A stretch of DNA of 17,007 nucleotides. It comes from Patescibacteria group bacterium UBA1372 (GTDB lineage: Bacteria > Patescibacteriota > Microgenomatia > UBA12405). Each line of letters begins with the position of its first letter. Position 1 is the first letter of the stretch. The translations under genes and the position numbers were made by a program. The notes beneath the pieces are model-generated. The model ran no database searches and was not told the origin of the DNA. It saw only the letters and a list, made by a program, of their open reading frames with translations. Shown in pieces: positions 1 through 6,107 of this stretch. The stretch is taken from assembly GCA_002306295.1 (NCBI GenBank), contig DBRI01000012.1, positions 47,782 to 64,788 of the forward strand, in the 5' to 3' direction.

Positions 1-416
1 GTTTGGATACCCATGGAGCGGGCGGTGCCGGCAACGATTTTTTTAGCGGCATCTAAATTTTTAGTGTTGAAATCGGCCATTTTAGCAGTAGCAATTTGTT
101 CAATTTGAGCCGAATTAAGTTTACCAACTTTTTCTTTACCAGTTTCTTTAGCGCCTTTTGAGAGACCCAAAACTTTTTTTATCATATCAGTGACAGGGGG
201 TTGCTTGGTAATAAAAGAAAAAGAGCGATCTTCAAAAATAGTTATAATACAGGGAATAAGAGAACCTTTTTTGTCTTGGGTTTGAGCATTAAATTGGCTA
301 CAAAAATCTCCCATATTAATACCGTGAGGACCAAGAGCAGTACCTACGGGTGGAGCAGGGGTGGCTGTACCGGCTGGAATGGTAAGTTTAACAACTGCTT
401 TTATTTTTCGGGCCAT
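1..416 (-). CDS. rplK: 50S ribosomal protein L11, 3' end cut off by window edge
   Basis: L11 of the large ribosomal subunit forms the stalk base with 23S rRNA and contacts elongation factors. Reading the minus strand from 416, the protein opens MARKIKAVVKL and then shows the classic N-terminal L11 signature TPAPPVGTALGPHGINMGDFC. A typical C-terminal RNA-binding domain follows (KLNSAQIEQIATAKM, then NTKNLDAAKKIVAGTARSMGI). About 138 codons are present against a usual length near 141, so only a few C-terminal residues are missing. The ATG directly follows the nusG stop codon with no spacer, so translation is probably coupled to nusG. The secE-nusG-rplK order is the standard bacterial arrangement and supports the call. 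rplA would be expected beyond the left edge. Confidence 0.96.
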   Translation of the reverse strand, partial: MARKIKAVVKLTIPAGTATPAPPVGTALGPHGINMGDFCSQFNAQTQDKKGSLIPCIITIFEDRSFSFITKQPPVTDMIKKVLGLSKGAKETGKEKVGKLNSAQIEQIATAKMADFNTKNLDAAKKIVAGTARSMGIQ

Positions 417-1025
417 TTAGAGTTCTTTACTAACTTGTAAAAAGTCGACTTCGACTGGAGTTTCTCTTTCAAAGAAAGAAACCAAGACTTTGAGTTTACC
501 TTTGGCTTGGTCGATAGCGTCAATTGTACCAATAAAGTCAGCAAAAGGACCATTGGTAATTTTGACAACTTCTCCAACTGAAAAAGGTGCTTGAAATTTT
601 GGTTTGTCTTCGGTGGTAGTTTTAACTATTCTGTCGATTTCGGCTTGAGAAACAGGGGATGGTTTTTGATCAACACCGATAAATCCGGTAACACCGGTAG
701 TGGTGCGGACTACAGTCCAGCTATCATCGGTCATTTCCATTTGAATTAGAACATAACCAGGCAAAGTTTTTTCTTGAGTTTTGACCTTTTTACCACGTCT
801 GATGACCATTTTTGATTGAATAGGGACAATGGCTTTAAAGATATAATCCTGATAGCCCATGGTTCTGATTCTAAGCTTTAGAGCATCGATGACTTTGTAT
901 TCGTGACCGGAATAGGTGTTAACTACGTACCAAGCGGCTTTGATGCCGGGCATAGATTGAGACAAGTCGAAAATAAATTGTCTAGTATTCTTTTTCTTTT
1001 TTTTGGTAATTTTTTTGACTGGCAT
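417..1025 (-). CDS. nusG: Transcription termination/antitermination factor NusG
   Basis: NusG binds RNA polymerase, raises processivity and couples it to ribosomes or Rho. The 202-aa product has an NGN domain from about residue 31 (AWYVVNTYSGHEYKV, then LPGYVLIQMEM and GVTGFIG). A C-terminal KOW domain follows from about residue 145 (FSVGEVVKITNGPFADFIGTI, ending in FFERETPVEVDF). The family is usually about 175-180 aa; the excess is a lysine-rich N-terminal extension of roughly 28 residues (VKKITKKKKK), which may be a real basic tail or a late true start. The gene lies between secE and rplK, and its stop abuts the rplK start. No clear -10 hexamer was found at the leaderless spacing seen elsewhere in the window, fitting co-transcription from secE. 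Confidence 0.96.
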   Translation of the reverse strand: MPVKKITKKKKKNTRQFIFDLSQSMPGIKAAWYVVNTYSGHEYKVIDALKLRIRTMGYQDYIFKAIVPIQSKMVIRRGKKVKTQEKTLPGYVLIQMEMTDDSWTVVRTTTGVTGFIGVDQKPSPVSQAEIDRIVKTTTEDKPKFQAPFSVGEVVKITNGPFADFIGTIDAIDQAKGKLKVLVSFFERETPVEVDFLQVSKEL

Positions 1026-1181
1026 TTTATATAAAAATAAATGGATGCGACTAACTTTGGTATTTTACTACAAAAATGGGGTTTTTGTTATAAGGAAATA
1101 GGCAAGAGCAATTTATAATTTAAAATTTTAAATTTATAGTGAATTTTTAATATATCAATTTAGAATTGAATAAACTAGTTT

Positions 1182-1475
1182 TTAGTTATTGGTTTCAGAA
1201 GAGGGGGTGGAAATGTCGGTTTCTGCCGAAGGAGTAGCAAGTGGGTCAACTTGGAGATCTTCAATAAAATCTTCTGTCTGGATAGGTGGCTGACTAGTTT
1301 TGGAAATTTCAGCAAAGGCTTTGGCAAAAATGACGTCAAAGGCTCCCAGAAAAAGCGAACTAAGAATTGAGACTGTGATAACAACAAAAGAAAGTCTGGT
1401 AACGGTTTTACTGTCCGGCCAGGAGATGTGTTTGAACTGCTGCCCAACTTCTTTTAAGAACTGAAAAGGTTTCAT
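1182..1475 (-). CDS. secE: Preprotein translocase subunit SecE
   Basis: SecE clamps SecY in the membrane and is essential for Sec export. The start chosen is the Met of MKPFQFLKEVGQQFKHISWPD (97 aa), not the upstream in-frame Met at 1490. A TATAAT hexamer on the minus strand ends 6 nt before the chosen ATG and overlaps the upstream one. Residues 5-27 carry the amphipathic SecE helix with the family motif F(L)xEVxxExxxxxWP. Residues 28-52 form the single transmembrane helix. Beyond about residue 58 the protein continues for roughly 40 residues rich in Ser, Thr, Pro, Asp and Glu. Minimal SecE normally ends soon after the helix, so this tail is unusual. The gene is followed by nusG and rplK, the canonical order. 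Confidence 0.93.
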   Translation of the reverse strand: MKPFQFLKEVGQQFKHISWPDSKTVTRLSFVVITVSILSSLFLGAFDVIFAKAFAEISKTSQPPIQTEDFIEDLQVDPLATPSAETDISTPSSETNN

Positions 1476-1481
1476 AGGGGT

Positions 1482-1487
1482 ATTATA
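1482..1487 (-). promoter_or_regulatory. -10 element of secE, leaderless spacing
   Basis: On the minus strand TATAAT is followed by 6 nt and then the ATG at 1475. Transcription should therefore start at or next to the start codon. No convincing -35 is visible at 16-18 nt upstream. Confidence 0.6.
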
Positions 1488-1561
1488 CATAATATCGGAA
1501 GTCTTATCGAAGGTTTGACTTGGTTTTGTGATATATTTGGTAGTTAAAGATTTTTTTAAAT

Positions 1562-2311
1562 ATGAGTAGATTTGATCAAAAAGGTGATTTACATGTTGAC
1601 GAAGTTAAACCGTTTATGTCTTATGAGCTTGGAAAAAAAGCTAATAAGGCACTAGCTGAAGCGATTGCTTCTAAGGCTGGAGTTGAGGTGGGTGAAGTGG
1701 TATCCACTTTGGAACATTTTGGTGATTTAATGCAGAACTATGTTGATGTTTTAGCTAATTCTAGTGAATCAGGAAATAGGTATTTCGCGAGTGGTTTTAA
1801 AACTCCTTTGACTGGGGAAGAACGAGCTTTTGCTTGTTATTGTGCAGTAACTGACATTCTTGGTCAAGCAATTAATGCGGATTCGGAAATTCATGGGGCT
1901 CAAGATAAACTCAGATGGAATGCATGGCAAAAAGCTGATTGGGCTGTGTTGAGCAATGTTGGTGGAATAAAAGTTGGAACGGATACTGAAAGAGATGGGT
2001 TGGTATCGATTTTAGCGGGAGATTTAGTTGAAGGACCTTTTGATGGTAATGTAATGGATGTTTATAAAGTGAAACATGAACAAGTTGATGTACAAATGGG
2101 TGATGGAGTTGTAGTTAAAGGAACTAGAAAAATTGAATTTTTGGGGGGTGGGTCTGATTCTGAGTGGCTACGGAATGGTGGTTCATTGACTAGTCATATT
2201 AATCGTTCAAAGTTGAGAAGAACGGATATGCATAGTAATGATACTTTGAATCAAGGACAACAGGAGGTTGTTAGTAAATTAAAATCTTGGTTAACTCCAG
2301 ATATTACATAG
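1562..2311 (+). CDS. Hypothetical protein, 249 aa
   Basis: I do not recognise this protein. It is soluble, with no signal peptide or membrane segment. The N-terminal half (about residues 20-130) is predominantly helical and includes an alanine-rich stretch LGKKANKALAEAIASKAGVEVGE written across residues 23-45. The middle has a Gly-rich segment (NVGGIKVGTDTERDGLVSI). The C-terminal 60 residues are polar with several Arg/Lys (NRSKLRRTDMHSNDTLNQG). Codon use resembles the neighbours, so there is no sign of recent transfer. It is divergent from secE across an 86-bp gap and is followed by the nrdR promoter region, so it is probably a single-gene unit. No ribosome binding site stands out before the ATG. 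The long intact frame, rather than any family match, is the reason for calling it real. Confidence 0.75.
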   Translation: MSRFDQKGDLHVDEVKPFMSYELGKKANKALAEAIASKAGVEVGEVVSTLEHFGDLMQNYVDVLANSSESGNRYFASGFKTPLTGEERAFACYCAVTDILGQAINADSEIHGAQDKLRWNAWQKADWAVLSNVGGIKVGTDTERDGLVSILAGDLVEGPFDGNVMDVYKVKHEQVDVQMGDGVVVKGTRKIEFLGGGSDSEWLRNGGSLTSHINRSKLRRTDMHSNDTLNQGQQEVVSKLKSWLTPDIT

Positions 2312-2374
2312 TAACAGCTTACAATTTCTGAGTATTGTTATCCTGCTTTTGAGTAATTGATATAGTTTTGCATA

Positions 2375-2404
2375 TTGACAGACATTAGGGGTAGTGAATA
2401 GTAT
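2375..2404 (+). promoter_or_regulatory. Promoter of the nrdR-nrdJ operon
   Basis: A perfect -35 hexamer TTGACA (2375-2380) lies 18 nt upstream of TAGTAT (2399-2404), which fits a -10 in the key TA....T positions. Transcription would begin near 2411, giving a leader of about 58 nt before nrdR. Both NrdR-box-like palindromes sit on this promoter. Confidence 0.65.
2382..2397 (+). promoter_or_regulatory. NrdR box 1 (upstream, weaker)
   Basis: The 16-mer ACATTAGGGGTAGTGA lies in the spacer between the -35 and -10. By hand it matches the NrdR box consensus (ACACWATATATWGTGT) at 10 of 16 positions. It agrees with the second box at 12 of 16. Confidence 0.55.
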
Positions 2405-2413
2405 GGATGTACT

Positions 2414-2429
2414 ACACTAAGGATAGTGT
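2414..2429 (+). promoter_or_regulatory. NrdR box 2 (downstream, stronger)
   Basis: The 16-mer ACACTAAGGATAGTGT has perfectly inverted 6-bp arms and matches the NrdR box consensus at 13 of 16 positions. It starts 32 bp after box 1, about three helical turns, which is the paired spacing typical of NrdR sites. It sits just past the predicted transcription start, so occupied boxes would block polymerase. Confidence 0.72.
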
Positions 2430-2469
2430 ATCTGTAAATTATTAATAATTTATCTAAAAATAGCCAAAT

Positions 2470-2928
2470 ATGCTTTGTCCATACTGCGGTTTTGATGAAA
2501 GTAATGTACTTGAAAGTAGAGATGCAAAAAGTGGTAAAGCCACTAGAAGAAGAAGACAGTGTTTGAAATGTAAAAAAAGATTTACGACTTATGAAGAGAT
2601 TGGGACGATTGATTTACGGGTGATAAAAAAGGATGGAAGAGTTGAAGATTATAGTAGAGCAAAGCTGGAGAAGTGTATTGATAAAGCCTGTTGGAAATTA
2701 AGTGATGAGGAGAAAGATAAAGTGGTAGATGAGATTGAAATGAAACTTTTAAACTGGAATAGTGTGGAGATACCCAGTAAAGAGATTGGATCGATAGTAT
2801 TGGAAAAATTAAAAAATATAGATCCGGTGGCTTATATCAGATTTGCAACTATATATATGAATATAAAGAAAATTGAGGAATTTGAACAATTGGTTAAAAA
2901 ATTTAAAGTTTATCAAAAGAAAAAATAA
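2470..2928 (+). CDS. nrdR: Transcriptional repressor NrdR
   Basis: NrdR is the dedicated repressor of ribonucleotide reductase genes. Its ATP cone senses ATP/dATP and its zinc ribbon binds NrdR boxes. The 152-aa product has the zinc ribbon at residues 3-34 with Cys pairs CPYC (3, 6) and CLKC (31, 34), and the basic linker TRRRRQ before the second pair. The ATP cone runs from about residue 49 to 139 (RVIKKDGRVEDYSRAKLEKCI, then IGSIVLEKLKNIDPVAYIRFATIY). Its length is standard for the family. The gene sits 1 nt before nrdJ, and two NrdR-box-like palindromes lie on its own promoter. This indicates autoregulation together with control of nrdJ. Confidence 0.97.
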   Translation: MLCPYCGFDESNVLESRDAKSGKATRRRRQCLKCKKRFTTYEEIGTIDLRVIKKDGRVEDYSRAKLEKCIDKACWKLSDEEKDKVVDEIEMKLLNWNSVEIPSKEIGSIVLEKLKNIDPVAYIRFATIYMNIKKIEEFEQLVKKFKVYQKKK

Positions 2929-2929
2929 G

Positions 2930-5407
2930 ATGGACGAATTATTGATGCGAAAAATAAAACTGCCCGGCAATCTACCAACGCCAAAGGTGTCGGATAATGC
3001 TAAGTATATTATTGAAAGCAGATATGGAATGAAGGATAGTGATGGGAAGACAGTTGAAACAGTTGGAGATATTTTTTGGAGAGTGGCCAGTGTAATATCG
3101 GGAGGAGATAGTAAAAAAGCCAGTGAGTTTTATGAGCTGATGGCTAATCAGAAATTTTTACCAAATACACCGTGTCTGGTGAATGCGGGTAAAAAACATC
3201 AACAGATGTCTGCTTGTTTTGTGTTACCTATTGATGATGATATGAGGTCAATTACCCAGACAATGCAAGATATGGTATTGATTCATAAAAGTGGAGGAGG
3301 GACAGGATTTAGTTTTTCCAGATTGAGACCTTATGGTGATTATATTGCTAGCTCTGGCGGAACAACAGTCGGACCGGTATCTTTCATGCAGGCTTATAAC
3401 GATGTGACTTCACAAATTAAACAAGGCGGAGTGAGGAGGGGAGCAAATATGGGAATGCTATCGATAGATCACCCCGATGTATTGAGATTTGCAGTAGCTA
3501 AAGTAGATGAATATAGTTTGACAAATTTCAATATATCTTTGGCGGTAACAGATGAATTTATGGAAAAAATGGAAGCTGATAAAAAATATTGGAAAAAAGG
3601 GGAAATACCAACCAAGGTGATTGATAAAATTAGAGAAATTCAAACCAATAGGGATACGGATGCAAGATTAGCTCAAACAGAAGAAGAAATAAAGAAATTA
3701 TATGAATGGGCTAAGGTGAGTGTAGATAACAGAGACGAGGGTTATGAACTGATTAATCCAAGAAATGGACAAGCGACTATGAAATTAAATGCTTATAAAG
3801 TATGGTGTTTGGTAACCAGATTGGCTTGGCAATATGGAGATCCTGGACTAGTGTTTATTGACAGAATGAATGATACAAGATCTAATCCGGTGCCAAAATT
3901 GGGAAGGATAGAAGCAACTAATCCATGTGGAGAGCAGCCACTTTTACCATACGATGCATGTAATCTTGGGAGTTTAAATTTAAGTCAATTTGTTACTAGT
4001 AACGATATTGACTGGCAGGAATTGGCCAGAGTGGTTAGATTATCGGTGGAATTTTTGGACAATGTAGTAGAAATAAACGAATTTCCGGTAGAAAAAATCA
4101 GAGAAATGGTGTCTAAAACTAGAAGAATTGGATTAGGAGTAATGGGTTTTGCAGATATGTTGTTTAAACTGGGAGTGAAATATGACAGTGAAGAAGGGGA
4201 GGTTTGGGCAGATAAAGTAATGGCATTTATAGACCAAGAGGCTAAAAAAGCGACAGTAGAATTGGGAAGTGAGAGAGGAGTATTTGAGGCTTGGAATGAA
4301 AGTGTGTATGCGGGTACAAGCTACAGACCAAGAAATATGGCGCTGACAACAATTGCACCAACCGGGACTATAAGTATGGCTGCCGATACATCATCGGGAA
4401 TTGAACCGGTGTTTTCGCTAGGTTATCAAAAAAATACAGTTGAAGGTAAGAAATTGTTTGTGGTCAATCCAATCTTGGTTGAAGAACTATCCAAAAGAGG
4501 GTTATACAGTCAAGAATTGGTAGAAAAGATTATGGAAAATGGTGGAAAAATAACTGATATGGATGAAATACCAACAGAGTTAAAAAGTGTGTTTAGGACT
4601 GCTCTGGAGATTGACCCCGAGTGGCATATCAAGATACAGGCAGCTTTTCAAAAACATATAGATAATGCAGTTAGTAAGACGATTAATTTTTCTGAGGAGA
4701 CAACGGTTGATGAAGTAAGAAAAGCTTATAAATTGGCTTATGAACTGGGTACTAAAGGTGTAACCATATATAGGAGTGGTTCGAGAGAAAAAGAAGTACT
4801 TCAGACGGTTGCTAAGAAAGAAGATAAGCAGGTTATTTACACCAAACCGCCTAAAAAACCAACACCGGATGCAGCCAGAGGAGTAAGAGTAAGAAAAAAG
4901 TGTGATGTGGGAAATGTGTATACATCGGTATTTTTTGAGGCAGGTAACGGTCCGGTGGAGGTATTTGTGACTTTGGGTAAAAGCGGAGGTTATATGGCAG
5001 GAGCGGCGGAAGTAACTGGCAGATTGGCGTCTTTATCTTTAAAATATGGAGCTGATTTGGATGAAGTGGCTGACGAAATGGTGGGGATATCGTGTGGTCA
5101 GAAGGTGGGGATGGGAAGTAGTGCGGTTTTGAGTATGTTTGATGCAGTTGGAAAATCGCTTTTAGAGGTAGCGAAGGGTGAGCAGCTGCAGATGTTTGAA
5201 GAAGAAAAGGTGGATTTGGCGGTGCCGTACGTAAATGGAGTAAAGGAAGATGATAAAAAGATAGCGATTTTGGATTTATTGAAAGCAGAACAAGCAAGTG
5301 TAGAAAGTAAATTTAGTGCTTGTCCTGATTGTGGAAGTCCACTATATGCAGAAGAGGGATGTTTTAAATGCAGTAATAGTTATTGTGGATATAGCAAATG
5401 CTCGTAA
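2930..5407 (+). CDS. nrdJ: Adenosylcobalamin-dependent ribonucleotide reductase (class II)
   Basis: NrdJ reduces ribonucleotides to deoxyribonucleotides using adenosylcobalamin as radical source. The chosen start (MDELLMRK, 825 aa) lies 1 nt after the nrdR stop; a longer frame overlapping nrdR is possible but unlikely. Active-site features, numbered from this start: NTPC with C82; NPCGE with N331, the thiyl-radical Cys C333 and E335; C344 in DACNLGSL. C82 and C344 would be the redox pair. The nucleotide-binding segment APTGTISMAADTSSG is near 476. A TSCPD-type domain covers about 649-750. The C-terminus carries a Cys-rich tail (C798, C801, C811, C814, C819, C824) that includes a zinc ribbon and likely regenerates the active site. 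There is no N-terminal ATP cone, so dATP sensing may rest with NrdR. Residues about 217-271 look like a charged insertion relative to NrdJ proteins I remember. Confidence 0.97.
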   Translation: MDELLMRKIKLPGNLPTPKVSDNAKYIIESRYGMKDSDGKTVETVGDIFWRVASVISGGDSKKASEFYELMANQKFLPNTPCLVNAGKKHQQMSACFVLPIDDDMRSITQTMQDMVLIHKSGGGTGFSFSRLRPYGDYIASSGGTTVGPVSFMQAYNDVTSQIKQGGVRRGANMGMLSIDHPDVLRFAVAKVDEYSLTNFNISLAVTDEFMEKMEADKKYWKKGEIPTKVIDKIREIQTNRDTDARLAQTEEEIKKLYEWAKVSVDNRDEGYELINPRNGQATMKLNAYKVWCLVTRLAWQYGDPGLVFIDRMNDTRSNPVPKLGRIEATNPCGEQPLLPYDACNLGSLNLSQFVTSNDIDWQELARVVRLSVEFLDNVVEINEFPVEKIREMVSKTRRIGLGVMGFADMLFKLGVKYDSEEGEVWADKVMAFIDQEAKKATVELGSERGVFEAWNESVYAGTSYRPRNMALTTIAPTGTISMAADTSSGIEPVFSLGYQKNTVEGKKLFVVNPILVEELSKRGLYSQELVEKIMENGGKITDMDEIPTELKSVFRTALEIDPEWHIKIQAAFQKHIDNAVSKTINFSEETTVDEVRKAYKLAYELGTKGVTIYRSGSREKEVLQTVAKKEDKQVIYTKPPKKPTPDAARGVRVRKKCDVGNVYTSVFFEAGNGPVEVFVTLGKSGGYMAGAAEVTGRLASLSLKYGADLDEVADEMVGISCGQKVGMGSSAVLSMFDAVGKSLLEVAKGEQLQMFEEEKVDLAVPYVNGVKEDDKKIAILDLLKAEQASVESKFSACPDCGSPLYAEEGCFKCSNSYCGYSKCS

Positions 5408-5431
5408 ATACACAAATTACTCGTAATCAAT

Positions 5432-5498
5432 TTTTGCAGTGCTCACGCGTTGCGGTATAACACCCTACATGATTGCGCGCTTAAAATTTATTTAAAAT
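5432..5498 (+). repeat. Intergenic repeat copy A
   Basis: This lies in the 118-bp gap between nrdJ and the adenosyltransferase gene. It opens with TTTTGCAGTGCTCA (5432-5445) and closes with AAATTTATTTAAAAT (5484-5498). The middle is GC-rich (5446-5480) and could fold weakly through CGCG arms. The same two boxes bracket a strong palindrome at 16122-16171, so this is probably a dispersed element with conserved ends and a variable core. Confidence 0.6.
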
Positions 5499-5525
5499 CA
5501 ATTGTTTTTTATTTAAAAATTATTT

Positions 5526-5996
5526 ATGCCAATAGTAACAAAAAGAGGTGATAAGGGGAAAACGGAAGTAAGAGGAAAAATGGTGGACAAGAGTAGTGAA
5601 ACGGTTGATGCCTTGGGGAATATTGATGAGTTGAATTGCTATTTGGGATGGTTAAAATTGGTACTAAAAGATAAAGAGATAGAATTTTTACAAAAAGATA
5701 TGTGGCAAATTTCAGGCTACTTGGCATGCAATAATAAAATTGATTTAGAAAAAAGAATCAAATGGTTGGAAACAAGTATATATAGTATAGAAAAGAAATT
5801 GACTGTGTTGAAAAATTTTGTAGTGCCAGGTATTAATAGAAAAGAAGTCATTTGCCAAATATGTAGAAGTGTATCAAGAAGAGCTGAGAGGAGTGTATGG
5901 AAGCTAAATAAGTATATCAAAGTAGATAAGGATATTTTAGTCTATTTTAATAGACTGTCAGATTATTTGTTTATATTATCAAGGAGATTAACTTGA
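5526..5996 (+). CDS. PduO-type ATP:cob(I)alamin adenosyltransferase
   Basis: This enzyme transfers the adenosyl group of ATP to cob(I)alamin, making the cofactor NrdJ needs. The 156-aa product has the P-loop-like N-terminus TKRGDKGKTEVRG. It then shows the family block VDALGNIDELNCYLGWL (about 27-43), FVVPG (98-102), the catalytic RSVSRRAER (R114, R118, R119, E121) and FNRLSDYLFILSRRL at the C-terminus. The family is usually about 180-190 aa; this one is compact. The His common before the catalytic Arg (LHxAR in relatives) appears as Gln (CQICR). It follows nrdJ by 118 bp and is probably in the same functional unit, although the gap holds a repeat. Its last codons overlap the predicted 5' strand of the downstream cobalamin riboswitch. 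PduO and CobA-like symbols are not distinguishable here, so no gene name is given. Confidence 0.95.
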   Translation: MPIVTKRGDKGKTEVRGKMVDKSSETVDALGNIDELNCYLGWLKLVLKDKEIEFLQKDMWQISGYLACNNKIDLEKRIKWLETSIYSIEKKLTVLKNFVVPGINRKEVICQICRSVSRRAERSVWKLNKYIKVDKDILVYFNRLSDYLFILSRRLT

Positions 5997-6104
5997 AGTA
6001 AATTTTTGGGGAAGTAGGTGTAAGTCCTACGCTGTGCCGCAACGGTTAAAGTCCGGTAACCAATTCTCCGAAGTTAATTCGGAGTGAACCTTCGAGCAAA
6101 GGTA
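5983..6104 (+). ncRNA. Cobalamin riboswitch
   Basis: The conserved cobalamin aptamer core is visible. GGGGAA (6008-6013) precedes GTAGG-TGTAAGT-CCTAC (P3 arms 6014-6018 and 6026-6030). GCTGTGCCGCAACGGTTA (6031-6048) follows, with the arms CCG/CGG, and then the 3' element AGTCCGGTAACC (6050-6061). A closing stem can form between GGAGATT (5983-5989) and AATTCTCC (6062-6069) with one bulge, placing the adenosyltransferase stop codon inside the RNA. Downstream come two hairpins: CTCCGAA/TTCGGAG (6066-6084, perfect 7 bp), and ACCTT/AAGGT (6088-6103), which hides the AAAGG ribosome binding site of the next ATG at 6108. The first hairpin competes with the closing stem for CTCC, a plausible switch controlling translation. 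Class (adenosyl- or hydroxocobalamin) is not assigned. Confidence 0.88.
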
Positions 6105-6107
6105 AAT

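Noticed and set aside
201..440. Plus-strand 79-codon frame over rplK
   Set aside because: Antisense to rplK, which is recognised with confidence.
1111..1140. AT-rich inverted repeat between secE and nusG
   Set aside because: Composed of A and T only; expected by chance in this composition and without a T-run pattern that would mark a terminator.
2873..2929. Upstream in-frame start for nrdJ inside nrdR
   Set aside because: The extra 19 residues are the shifted nrdR tail; ATG at 2930 directly after the nrdR stop gives the expected N-terminus.
4851..5297. Long minus-strand open frame inside nrdJ
   Set aside because: The Pro/Leu/Ser-rich translation is an antisense shadow of a well-supported gene.
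6084..6107. In-frame GTG at 6084 as a start for the riboswitch-controlled gene
   Set aside because: It lies inside the riboswitch hairpin; the ATG at 6108 has AAAGG at proper distance.
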